Positions 47,136 to 56,394 of a DNA stretch of 64,000 nucleotides are shown piece after piece (within the stretch, counting starts at the first letter, position 1; the number at the start of each line of letters is the position of its first letter). A model generated the notes under the pieces. It saw nothing but the letters and a program-made list of their open reading frames with translations, did not search any database and was not told the DNA's origin. Made by a program: the position numbers and the translations under genes. The stretch lies in assembly GCA_963770275.1 (NCBI GenBank), contig CAVYPD010000018.1:186001-250000 (forward strand). Reading direction: 5' to 3'. The stretch is from Roseiarcus sp963770275. GTDB lineage: Bacteria > Pseudomonadota > Alphaproteobacteria > Rhizobiales > Beijerinckiaceae.

Positions 47136-48211
47136 ACCCGCTTAAGAAGGCGGTCGACAGCTGGTTTGGCCGCGGCGAAGCGTCGATCACGATTCCGCCG
47201 ATGGACGGCGCCTTCCGCCCCAACGATCTTTTGGATCTCGCGTCGTCGAATCTCGAGGCGCCGGCGCCCGATTGCCTCGCGGTGACCTCGCATGGCGTGA
47301 TCGTCTCTTCGGACCGTTCGCTTTTGCGCGTCGACAAGCCCGACGGCGCAGAGATCGCGTCCTTCGACGCGCCGATCAGCGCGCTGACCGGCCTGCCGGA
47401 CGGCGGCGCGGCGGTCGGCTTGATCGACGGCAGGATCGTCTTCGTCGGAGGCGAGCGCGGGGGAACGACGCTTGGAAGAAACCCTGAGGTCGCCTGCATC
47501 ACAGCGCTCGCGGCAGCTTCGGACGGAGCCTTGCTCGTCGCCAACGGCTCGGCGACCAACGGGCCGGCGGCCTGGAAGCGCGACCTGATGGAGAAGAACG
47601 CTTCGGGTTCCGTATGGCGCATCGACCGGGAGGGCGCCGCCCTGCGCCTTGCCGGCGATCTGGCCTACCCTTACGGCCTCCTCGAAGATGCCGGCTCAAT
47701 CGTGGTCTCGGAGAGCTGGCGTTGCGCGCTGACGAGGATTTTTTACGGCGCCGACGGTCGCAAAGAGCCGGTGCTGGAGAACCTTCCCGCCTATCCGAGC
47801 CGCCTGTCGAGGGCCGACGACAAGACGATCTGGCTCGCTCTGTTTGCGCCGCGCAGCCAGCTTGTCGAATTCGTCCTCAGCGAAAACGGCTACCGAGGCC
47901 GCATGATCCGCGAGATGGACGCTGACCACTGGGTTGCGCCTTGCCTTCGCTCGGGCGCAACGCCGCTGGAGCCGACGCAACAGGGCGGTGTCAGACAGCT
48001 CGGCGTGTTGAAACCATGGTCGCCCAGCCGATCCTACGGATTGGTCGCGCGTCTCGATCCCGCATTTCGTCCGATCGCCAGTCTTCACAGCCGCGCAAAC
48101 GGGCGACGGCACGGCGTCACGAGCTGCCTCATGGTGGACAAGCGGCTTTTCTTTGCCGCCAAAGGGGATGGGATTGTCGCTTCGCGGACTTACGAAGGGC
48201 TGGCGTCATGA
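47132..48211 (+). CDS. SMP-30/strictosidine-synthase-like beta-propeller protein
   Basis: About 359 residues, no signal peptide. Repeating blade pattern: PDCLAVTSHGVIVSSDRSLLRVD, ITALAAASDGALLVANGS, GSVWRIDREGAALRLAG, YPYGLLEDAGSIVVSESWRCAL and PAYPSRLSRADDKTIWLAL, the same order of motifs as in the propeller half of the upstream fusion, so the two are diverged relatives. ATG overlaps the fusion gene stop. Substrate unknown; lactonase or hydrolase activity is a family-based guess. Confidence 0.85.
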   Translation: MNPLKKAVDSWFGRGEASITIPPMDGAFRPNDLLDLASSNLEAPAPDCLAVTSHGVIVSSDRSLLRVDKPDGAEIASFDAPISALTGLPDGGAAVGLIDGRIVFVGGERGGTTLGRNPEVACITALAAASDGALLVANGSATNGPAAWKRDLMEKNASGSVWRIDREGAALRLAGDLAYPYGLLEDAGSIVVSESWRCALTRIFYGADGRKEPVLENLPAYPSRLSRADDKTIWLALFAPRSQLVEFVLSENGYRGRMIREMDADHWVAPCLRSGATPLEPTQQGGVRQLGVLKPWSPSRSYGLVARLDPAFRPIASLHSRANGRRHGVTSCLMVDKRLFFAAKGDGIVASRTYEGLAS

Positions 48212-49743
48212 CCGAGCCGTCGCTCCCGCAAACGCCGCTTTCCGAAACTCCGCTTTTGGAAATGAGAAAGGTCTCCAAGGAATATCGGGGCGTCGCCGCG
48301 CTGAAGAATATCGATTTCCAACTTCGCCGCGGCGAGGTCCACGCGATCGTCGGAGAGAACGGGGCCGGCAAGTCGACGCTGGTCAAGATCCTGTCCGGCG
48401 TGGTCGCGCCCTCGGCGGGCGAAATTCGCCTCGACGGCGATCGCATCGAGATCGCTGGTCCCGCGTTTGCGCGGCGGTACGGTATCGCGATGGTCTACCA
48501 GGAGACCAGTCTTGTGCCGACGCTGACCGTCGCGCAAAATCTCTATCTGGGCGACGAGAAATTCTACAATCGCCTGAGGGGCACCTATATCGAGGCGCAG
48601 CAGTTTCTTCAGTCCCTCAACTTCCCCGTCGACCCCACGGCGACCGTCCAGTCGCTCGGCACCGCGAAGCGCCAAATGGTCGAAATCGCGCGCGCGGTGC
48701 GTCTCAACGCCAAAGTCATCATCTTCGATGAGCCGACCGCAACCCTGACGCCTGAGGAAAAGCATCATCTCTTCACGCTCATCGATCGACTGCGCAAGGA
48801 GCAGGTTTCAATCATCTTCATCAGCCATGCGTTGGAGGAAGCGCTCGATATCTCCGATCGCATCACCGTCCTCAGGGACGGCGCCCACATCGTCACGGCG
48901 GACGCGAAAACCTTCACGCGCGAAACGCTCATTCGCCACATGGTCGGCCGGTCGCTGAGCGATGAACTTTATGGTCGCCCAGGCGACAACTCCCGAGTGC
49001 GGCCGCCCGGAGAAAAGGTCCTAAGCGTTCAAAACTTGTCGATGCAGAACGTGGTGCGGAACACGTCGTTTTCGATTTTCGCCGGACAAGTCACCGGGGT
49101 GTTTGGGCTTGTCGGCTCGGGTCGCACGGAGACCGCCAGAATCATCGCGGGCGTCGTGAAGCGCGACCTCTTTCATGGCGGCGATGTGCGCCTCAACGGA
49201 AAATCCGTGCGCTACCGGACCCCACGGGATGCGGTCGTCGACGGCGTCGTCTATGTCACCGAAGACCGTAAGGGCGATGGTTTTTTCGAGACCATGTCGG
49301 TCGCTGAAAACGTTTATATGGGACACATCTCAAGCCCCAAGTCGCACGGGGCTGTCGCCAGCGTGAGCGAGATGAAGGCGTTGGCGGCCGAGTGGACGAG
49401 CAAGCTCAACATCAAGACGTTGAACAGCGACGCTCGCGTGATCGAACTTTCGGGCGGCAATCAGCAGAAGGTGGTGATTGCGAAAGCGCTGGTCCAGGCG
49501 CCAAAGCTGATCATTTTCGACGAGCCGACGCGTGGCGTCGACGTCGGCGCAATCGCCGAGATCCACAACATGATCGGCAGTCTCGCCGACGAAGGTCTCG
49601 CGGTGGTCGTCATATCCTCGTACCTGCCAGAAATTCTCAGCCTGTCGGACCGGATTTTGGTCTCGAGACAGGGGCGGATCGTCGAAGAGCTTTCGCCCGA
49701 AGAGGCGACGTCCGAATCCGTTATGTTCGCCGCCGTACATTAG
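48208..49743 (+). CDS. ribose-type ABC transporter ATPase (RbsA-like, two ATPase domains)
   Basis: 511 residues. Domain 1: GENGAGKSTLVKIL Walker A, signature-like SLGTAKRQMVEIARA, IIFDEPTATLT Walker B. Domain 2: GLVGSGRTETARII degenerate Walker A, LSGGNQQKVVIAKAL, IIFDEPTRGVDVG. This asymmetry is normal for RbsA/MglA. ATG 48208 overlaps the previous stop. Last gene of the importer operon. Confidence 0.94.
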   Translation: MTEPSLPQTPLSETPLLEMRKVSKEYRGVAALKNIDFQLRRGEVHAIVGENGAGKSTLVKILSGVVAPSAGEIRLDGDRIEIAGPAFARRYGIAMVYQETSLVPTLTVAQNLYLGDEKFYNRLRGTYIEAQQFLQSLNFPVDPTATVQSLGTAKRQMVEIARAVRLNAKVIIFDEPTATLTPEEKHHLFTLIDRLRKEQVSIIFISHALEEALDISDRITVLRDGAHIVTADAKTFTRETLIRHMVGRSLSDELYGRPGDNSRVRPPGEKVLSVQNLSMQNVVRNTSFSIFAGQVTGVFGLVGSGRTETARIIAGVVKRDLFHGGDVRLNGKSVRYRTPRDAVVDGVVYVTEDRKGDGFFETMSVAENVYMGHISSPKSHGAVASVSEMKALAAEWTSKLNIKTLNSDARVIELSGGNQQKVVIAKALVQAPKLIIFDEPTRGVDVGAIAEIHNMIGSLADEGLAVVVISSYLPEILSLSDRILVSRQGRIVEELSPEEATSESVMFAAVH

Positions 49744-50029
49744 GCGGGACCGCCTAGTTCGGCCGCCGTCGTCCGAGCGACGGGAGGCGATAGCGGATTT
49801 TTGCTGAAGCTGTCCCAATGACGTGCGGCCCGAGCCATCGACGGCGCTCGTTTTCCGATCAAAGACGTCTTCGCGTCAATCACGCCGACCCCGCCAAGCG
49901 CTTCGCCAGGACCGCGAGCGGACCTTGTCGACAACTCGTTACGAACCGTGAGCTGCATCACACCGCTTTCATAATTGGTGATATCCATTGCCTTTGGCTG
50001 AGGTCCAGATCCGATTGAGGGTCGATTGA

Positions 50030-53000
50030 ATGTCGCGGATATTTCTGAGCCATTCGAGCAACGACAATTTCGAGGCGATCGCGCTGCGCGACTGGCTCGC
50101 CTCCGAAGGTTGGAAGGACGTTTTCCTTGATCTCGACCCGGAGCGGGGAATTGCGGCGGGGCAACGCTGGGAGCGGGCGCTGCACGACGCCGCAAGCCGC
50201 TGCGAAGCGGTCATCTTCCTCGTGTCGACGAGCTGGCTCGGCTCTGGCTGGTGCACAAAGGAATATGCGCTCGCGCGCGGGCTCAACAAGAAGCTGTTCG
50301 CGGCGCTGACCGATCCAACCAGGACCATCGGGTCGCTCCCGCAAGAACTGACCGGCGTCTGGCAGATCGTCGATCTCGTTCACGGCCAGGACCTTCGTCT
50401 GTTTCCCACCCAGCCGCCAGGCTCCAATGAGGAGCGGCATATCGGCTATTCCCAGTCTGGGCTCATGCGGCTGAAGCGTGGGCTGGAGAAGGCAGGGCTC
50501 GACGCGAGGTTTTTCCCCTGGCCGCCGGAGAGGGAACCGGATCGCGCCCCCTATCGCGGCCTGAAATCGCAAGAGGCAGATGACGCCGGCATTTTCTTTG
50601 GCCGCGACGCGCCGATTGTCGACGCCATTGACCGGCTGCGAGGACTTCGAGCGGGAGCGTCGCCACGATTGATGGCGATCCTCGGCGCGTCCGGCGCGGG
50701 CAAGTCTTCGTTTCTGCGCGCGGGTCTGTTGCCGAGGCTCAACCGCGACTATGCGCAGTTCATTCCCTTGCCGGTGGTTCGCCCAGGGCGCGCGGCGTTG
50801 ACAGGCGAGACCGGCCTCGTCAACGCACTCGCCGCCATCCTGCCGGCGCATTCGCGGGCGGAATTGCGCACGGCTGTGCAGGCCGGAGCTGGCGTCTTGC
50901 GGCCACTGCTGGCAGAGCTTGTTCAAGCGGCGTCGGCGCGACGGGACGCTGGCGATGAGTCCGAACGGCCGCCGGCTTTCGTGGTTGCGATCGACCAGGC
51001 GGAGGAATTGTTCCGCGCCGAGGGACGGGAGGAGAGCGAGTCTCTCTTGGCTTTGCTCGCTCAGCTCGCGGCGGGCGATGATCCGACGGTCATTGTCATC
51101 TTCGCCATCCGCTCCGATTCCTACGATGCGCTCCAAAGCGCCAAAGCGCTCGAGGGCCTGCGACAGGTCGCGTTCTCGCTGCTGCCGATGCCGCGGGGCG
51201 CCTATAACGACGTGATCGAAGGTCCGGCGCGAAGGGTCGAGGAGGCGGGCGGCAAACTGGCGATCGAACCGGCGCTGACTCAACGTCTCCTCATCGACAT
51301 CGAGGCGGGTGCGGGCGACGCGCTGCCTTTGCTCGCCTTCACACTCGAGCAGCTTTATCTCGACTATCGCCAGACCGGCGCGCTGAGGCTCGTCGACTAC
51401 GAGAAGTTCGGTGGGATCAAAGGGGCGATCGACGCGGCCGTCGAGCGGGCCCTCGTGCGGGCGGACGCCGATCCGCGCATTCCTCGGGACCGCGAGGCGC
51501 GCCTCGCCCTGCTTCGGCGCGGGCTGATCCCCTGGCTCGCCGGCGTCGACCCCGACACCAAGACCCCTCGACGCAACATCGCCCGGCGCGCCGACATTCC
51601 CCTTGAGGCGGCGCCGTTGATCGACCTCCTGGTCGAGGAGCGGCTGCTATCGGTCGACACGCGGGTGTCACGCGATTCGAAAACCGGAGATGAGACCCGG
51701 GAATCGACGATCGAACCAACCCATGAAGCGCTGCTGCGGCAATGGGGCCTGCTCGACGGCTGGCTGACCGAGGATTTCGGCCTTCTGGCGACTCTCGAGG
51801 GCGTCAAGCGAGCGGCGCGCGACTGGGACGCAAACGCGCGCGGCAACTCGTGGCTCGCGCATCAGGGCCAACGCCTTACGGAAGCGCTCGCGCTCGACGG
51901 CCGCCCCGACATCGCCGCCAGACTTGATATGACCGACCGCGCCTACCTCGCTGGTTGCCGCGCTCGCGAGGAGGCCGCGCGCGACGAAGCCGAACAGCGG
52001 CGGCGCGAACGCGAGACAGAGCAGGGGCGAAAGCTTGCCGACGCGCGAAAGATCGCCTTTCGCACCGGCGTCGGGGCGGTCGTTGCGGTCCTGTTTGCGA
52101 TCATGGCCGGCGCTCTAGGGTACTACGGTCTGACGGAAAAGACGCTCGCCGACCAGAAAGCGGCCGACGCGGTTGAGCAGAAAAACGCGGCTGATGCGGC
52201 TACGAATGAGGCCACGGCGCAGAAGCTGCTTGCTGACCAGAAAACTCGAGAGGCGAACGCCCACAAGGCCGATGCTGAAGCTGCAGCGAAGAAAGCGGAG
52301 GAGCAAACGACAATAGCCGAGGCAGCGGCCAAAAGCACCAAATCGCTGCTGAATATTTATCAGGAACTTGCCAGCTTCCTCCCCGAGGAGATGCAGTTGG
52401 TTCTCAACCGGGCCAAGATCGCATACGACGATCCGAAACACGCGTCCGACGTCGACGAACAGACCCAAACAGCGATGCTCACGCAGTTGGCGGCTTACAC
52501 TCGCGACACTTGGGACTACGACAAAGCGAAACAGCTGCTCGACGACGCCAGCAAGAAATTGAAAGGAATCCCCGCGACTTCCCCACAGCTCAGGCTTCTA
52601 AGGGCAGAAATTGAAGAAATTACAGCTGATCTCGATGCCGAGATAATCGACGCCACGGACGAATACAGGCTAGCGCTGGCCACTTTCAAAGCCAACCCCG
52701 ACACACAATTGGATCAAGCCAGATTGCACCGAAAAATTGGCGCCGTGGAAATCGCCCACGGTGACTTTCTCAACGCGGGTCAAGATATCAAGGAAGCGCG
52801 CACCCTTCTTGAAAGCGTCCCCGGGGCGATCGATGAGCGTGCGAATGTGGACGATCTGACCGCGTGGGAGTTGGCGCAACAGGCGAAAGGCGATTTGGCG
52901 CTTCAGGCGCTACAGGAGGCCGTGAGGTTTGATCGCCAAGCTCTAGCGGACGCGAAGTCGAAGGGTGAACCATTCCTGAGGCTCACCGTCGCGCTCGCGG

Positions 53001-53719
53001 CGCATCTCGAACATCTCGGAGACGAATTACGCCGGTCCGGTCAAGAGACGGCTGGACCGACCTATGACGAAGCTGAGCAACTTGCGAGTGAGGTTCTCAA
53101 AACCTATCCGAACCAGATGAGTACGAGGTTCATGATCGACCTTATCCGGCACGGCAACATGCAACTCGACGCGACAGGATCAACAAAAACTAGCCGGGAG
53201 AGTCGCCGCACGGCAAAGGAGACGGCCCTCGAAGCGGCGTTTGGAAATGGATTTGGGCGCTTCAAATTCGGTATGACGCCAGCCCAAGTTAACGAACTTG
53301 CGGGTAACCCCTACGATGTTTCTCAACTCCCGCGCGCCTATGAGTATACGACTGATGACGTGAGATATTTCTGGCTTTTGGTGTCCCAAGTCCCCGATTT
53401 TCAAACGTTCTACCAAGGCGCCTCATGCCTGCGAAATCGCGCCGCGGGGTACCGTGATTCCGCGGGGCGCCACGATTCCGACTACGCGGCGTTCCTGTTT
53501 CATGAAAATGCTTTGATTCGCATTTCCCTTCGCTTCGAGGGCCAGACGCAGCCCGGATGTTCCGATCGGAGCAGCGTGTTGCCGGAACTCGCAGAGCGTT
53601 ACGGGATGCCCGTCTGGGGGACCCAAGGGCAGTGGCGACTCAACTGGCAGACCTCGCACGCTTCTCTATTCGGATCCACATCCAGCGCCGGGCCGATGCT
53701 GGATATCGTCTCGCGCTAG
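50030..53719 (+). CDS. TIR - nSTAND NTPase - transmembrane - coiled-coil protein
   Basis: 1229 residues. N-terminal TIR domain (1-about 130): RIFLSHSSND, FLDLDPERGIAAGQRW, and STSWLGSGWCTKEYALA with Glu78 at the position of the NAD-hydrolase catalytic glutamate. Then an nSTAND1-type NTPase: PYRGLKSQEADDAGIFFGRD, Walker A GASGAGKSS (219-227), Walker B FVVAIDQAEELF (about 317-328). EPTHEALLRQWGLLDGWL follows. One transmembrane helix near 677-702 precedes an Ala/Lys/Glu coiled coil and TPR-like helices; a C-terminal domain (about 1075-1229) has FGRFKFGMTPAQVNELAGNP. Single uninterrupted frame with no partner gene. A defence or signalling role is inferred from architecture. Confidence 0.88.
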   Translation: MSRIFLSHSSNDNFEAIALRDWLASEGWKDVFLDLDPERGIAAGQRWERALHDAASRCEAVIFLVSTSWLGSGWCTKEYALARGLNKKLFAALTDPTRTIGSLPQELTGVWQIVDLVHGQDLRLFPTQPPGSNEERHIGYSQSGLMRLKRGLEKAGLDARFFPWPPEREPDRAPYRGLKSQEADDAGIFFGRDAPIVDAIDRLRGLRAGASPRLMAILGASGAGKSSFLRAGLLPRLNRDYAQFIPLPVVRPGRAALTGETGLVNALAAILPAHSRAELRTAVQAGAGVLRPLLAELVQAASARRDAGDESERPPAFVVAIDQAEELFRAEGREESESLLALLAQLAAGDDPTVIVIFAIRSDSYDALQSAKALEGLRQVAFSLLPMPRGAYNDVIEGPARRVEEAGGKLAIEPALTQRLLIDIEAGAGDALPLLAFTLEQLYLDYRQTGALRLVDYEKFGGIKGAIDAAVERALVRADADPRIPRDREARLALLRRGLIPWLAGVDPDTKTPRRNIARRADIPLEAAPLIDLLVEERLLSVDTRVSRDSKTGDETRESTIEPTHEALLRQWGLLDGWLTEDFGLLATLEGVKRAARDWDANARGNSWLAHQGQRLTEALALDGRPDIAARLDMTDRAYLAGCRAREEAARDEAEQRRRERETEQGRKLADARKIAFRTGVGAVVAVLFAIMAGALGYYGLTEKTLADQKAADAVEQKNAADAATNEATAQKLLADQKTREANAHKADAEAAAKKAEEQTTIAEAAAKSTKSLLNIYQELASFLPEEMQLVLNRAKIAYDDPKHASDVDEQTQTAMLTQLAAYTRDTWDYDKAKQLLDDASKKLKGIPATSPQLRLLRAEIEEITADLDAEIIDATDEYRLALATFKANPDTQLDQARLHRKIGAVEIAHGDFLNAGQDIKEARTLLESVPGAIDERANVDDLTAWELAQQAKGDLALQALQEAVRFDRQALADAKSKGEPFLRLTVALAAHLEHLGDELRRSGQETAGPTYDEAEQLASEVLKTYPNQMSTRFMIDLIRHGNMQLDATGSTKTSRESRRTAKETALEAAFGNGFGRFKFGMTPAQVNELAGNPYDVSQLPRAYEYTTDDVRYFWLLVSQVPDFQTFYQGASCLRNRAAGYRDSAGRHDSDYAAFLFHENALIRISLRFEGQTQPGCSDRSSVLPELAERYGMPVWGTQGQWRLNWQTSHASLFGSTSSAGPMLDIVSR

Positions 53720-53829
53720 CCGATGCCCTGCGATTCGCGAAGGTAAGAATTTCGGGCCCCCGCCAACTCTCTCGAACATGCGTGGCGCGCCGTCTGGCCT
53801 CGCTCTTTCGGGCCGCGTAAGGTTGCGCA

Positions 53830-54642
53830 ATGACCGAAAGCGCCAGAGATACCGACGAAGCGGCAAGCGCGAGCCTGCCGGTCCAGGACCCCTGGTTCGA
53901 GGTGACGCAACTCTCGCCGGGTCTCTTCCGGATCACCGAGCCTCGCTGTCACAGGTGGGTCCGAGCGAACTGTTTCCTGATCCTCGGCCGGGACCGCGAT
54001 ATTCTGGTCGACAGCGGGATGGGCGTAGCGGCGCTGCGGCCGATCCTCGATCGCCTGTCCTCGCGGCCGAGACTCGTGTTCACGACGCACGCGCACGTCG
54101 ATCACGTCGGCTCTCATCCGGAATTCGCCGATTGTGAGATCCTGGTGCATCCGGCTGAGGCCGACGATCTCGCGCGGCCCGGCCGGCAAGGCCTCCGCTT
54201 TCCGAAACGCAGCCCGGAGGAGCTCGCCGAGCTTCGTAGGTCCGGCTTCGAGCCTTCCGACTTCATGCTCGAAGCCGTTCCCTTCGCCGGCTACGATCTC
54301 ACGACGTACCGCCGCGCGCCCGTAAAGCCGACACGGCTCGTGTCGGAAGGCGACATCGTCGAGACCGGCGCTCGGGAGTTCAAGGTGCTTCATTTGCCCG
54401 GGCATTCTCCTGGAAGCATAGCGCTTTGGGAACGTTCGAGCGGCTCGCTCTTTTCGGGAGACGCCATCTATGACGGCGTCATCGTCGACAACCTTCCGGG
54501 GTCGGACGTGGAGGTCTATCGGGCGACGATGAAGCGGCTTGCCGAGCTCCCGGTCGCGCAGGTCTTCGGCGGTCACAACGCGCCGATGACGCGAACGCAA
54601 ATGCTGGACGTCATCGAGAGGTATCTGGCCTCTCGCCCGTGA
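53830..54642 (+). CDS. MBL-fold metallo-hydrolase
   Basis: 270 residues. Zn ligands THAHVDHVGSH, HLPGHSPGSIAL, SGDAIYDG and GGHNAP are the standard MBL set. No signal peptide. ATG 53830. Followed after about 66 bases by an amidohydrolase gene, so the two may act in one catabolic step series. Substrate unknown. Confidence 0.9.
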   Translation: MTESARDTDEAASASLPVQDPWFEVTQLSPGLFRITEPRCHRWVRANCFLILGRDRDILVDSGMGVAALRPILDRLSSRPRLVFTTHAHVDHVGSHPEFADCEILVHPAEADDLARPGRQGLRFPKRSPEELAELRRSGFEPSDFMLEAVPFAGYDLTTYRRAPVKPTRLVSEGDIVETGAREFKVLHLPGHSPGSIALWERSSGSLFSGDAIYDGVIVDNLPGSDVEVYRATMKRLAELPVAQVFGGHNAPMTRTQMLDVIERYLASRP

Positions 54643-54708
54643 GCTGCGGATGACCCGCCTCGATGGCTCGGCGCTTGACGCAGCCGGCGGGACAACAAGG
54701 ATCAACGA

Positions 54709-56142
54709 GTGACGACAACGCTCATCAGAAACTGCCGCTTCGCCGTCGTCTGGGACGACGAGGCCAAGTCGCATGTCTACCGATCCGGCGTCGACGTCGT
54801 AATGGCGAAGGACCGCATCGCCTTCATCGGCGAGACTTATTCCGGCGAAAGCGACCGCGTCATCGACGGCGCGAACTTTCTCGTGATGCCCGGCTTGATC
54901 GACATTCATTCGCATCCGTTCAGCGAGCCGATGAACAAGGGCATGTGGGATGAGGTCGGAAGTCCCAAACTCTACAACACCTCGCTCTATGAGTATTTGC
55001 CGATCCTGAATCCGGACGAGGAGGGCGTGAAGGCGTCATATGGCGTCGCGCTTTCCGAAGTCTTGCTGTCGGGCGTCACCACCCTGTGCGACCTCTCGCT
55101 GCCGACCGACGGCTGGCTCGACATTCTCGCGGGCTCCGGGCTGCGGGTCAGCGTCGCGCCCATGTTCCGTTCGGGCCGCTGGTTCACGCGCAACGGCTAT
55201 GTCGTGGAATACGATCTCGACGAACGGCGCGGCTATCAGGCTTTCGAGGCGGCGCTGCGAGAGATCGACAAGGCGGAGAAATATCCCGGAGGACGCCTCA
55301 CAGGCATGATTTGCCCGGCGCAGGTCGACACCTGCACCGAGGGTCTTCTTCGCGACGCCTTCAGCGAAGCGAACAGGCGCGGCGTGCCGTATCAGACGCA
55401 TGCCGCGCAATCGCTGGCGGAGTTTCACGAAATCGTCCGCCGGCACGGCAAGACGCCGATCGAATGGCTGGAGTCGCTTGGCGTCCTCTCGCCGCGCACG
55501 ATCATCGGTCACGGCATCTTTCTCGATCATCATCCCTGGACGCACTGGCCCGAGACCGATGACCTCGCGGCCTTGGCGAGAAGCGGTTCGACGGTCGCGC
55601 ATTGCCCGACCGTATTCGCGCGGCGCGGCATAGCATTGCGCGACTTCGGGCGTTACGTGCGGCGCGGCGTCAACATGGGCATCGGCACGGACGTCTATCC
55701 GCACAACATGCTCGATGAAATGCGGCTTGCTTCCTATCTCGGGCGCGTGGTTTCGGAGAGTCCGCGCAGCGTCAGCGTGACCGACATATTCAACGCGGCG
55801 ACCATCGGCGGCGCGCGCGCGCTCGGGCGCGACGATATCGGGCGGCTCGCGGTCGGCTGCAAGGCGGACGTCGTGCTCGTGGACTGCGCCCATCCCGCGA
55901 TGCGACCCTGTCATGATCCGCTTCGATCGCTCGTCTATTCGGCGTCCGACCGGGCGGTGGCCCATGTCTTTGTCGATGGCGAGCAGGTCGTCCGCGACCA
56001 GAAGGTGCTCACCATCGACTACGAGGCGGCGAGCGCCGCGTTGGAGGAGGCTCAAGCGCGCGGCCTATCGCAAATCCGCCAACTCGACTGGGCGGGGCGA
56101 AACGCGGAGGAGATCGCGGGCTCCGTCTTCGCCCGGCGGTAG
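54709..56142 (+). CDS. amidohydrolase family protein (ATZ/TRZ-like)
   Basis: 477 residues. Composite-domain N-terminus, metal ligands PGLIDIHSHPF (HxH), YQTHAAQS, GHGIFLDHH and GTDVYPHN (Asp), and C-terminal GRLAVGCKADVVLVDC. Deaminases and amidases of this superfamily act on ring or amide N compounds. GTG start 54709. Near the polyamine-type importer, so hydrolysis of an imported amide or N-heterocycle is a reasonable inference. Confidence 0.9.
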   Translation: MTTTLIRNCRFAVVWDDEAKSHVYRSGVDVVMAKDRIAFIGETYSGESDRVIDGANFLVMPGLIDIHSHPFSEPMNKGMWDEVGSPKLYNTSLYEYLPILNPDEEGVKASYGVALSEVLLSGVTTLCDLSLPTDGWLDILAGSGLRVSVAPMFRSGRWFTRNGYVVEYDLDERRGYQAFEAALREIDKAEKYPGGRLTGMICPAQVDTCTEGLLRDAFSEANRRGVPYQTHAAQSLAEFHEIVRRHGKTPIEWLESLGVLSPRTIIGHGIFLDHHPWTHWPETDDLAALARSGSTVAHCPTVFARRGIALRDFGRYVRRGVNMGIGTDVYPHNMLDEMRLASYLGRVVSESPRSVSVTDIFNAATIGGARALGRDDIGRLAVGCKADVVLVDCAHPAMRPCHDPLRSLVYSASDRAVAHVFVDGEQVVRDQKVLTIDYEAASAALEEAQARGLSQIRQLDWAGRNAEEIAGSVFARR

Positions 56143-56394
56143 CGAGGCTGCCTGAGCACGAGTTTATGCGCGAACGATTTCAACAGCTTGAGTGCGCTTT
56201 GCGTAACTTTTGCGGCCTTCTTTCAAGCCGCCTGCATGTTCGCGGCGCGCGAAAGTCGAAGGCGACCGCGTCGTTTCAGACACCGGCGAAACTGAAAATA
56301 TCGCAAAATCAAAGGGGGACCGTTGGGCCAAGCGAAACGAAAGGTTTCGCAAATTGTTGTGGGATTTCGTTCGCGGAAACGCGACAGCGCCTCG

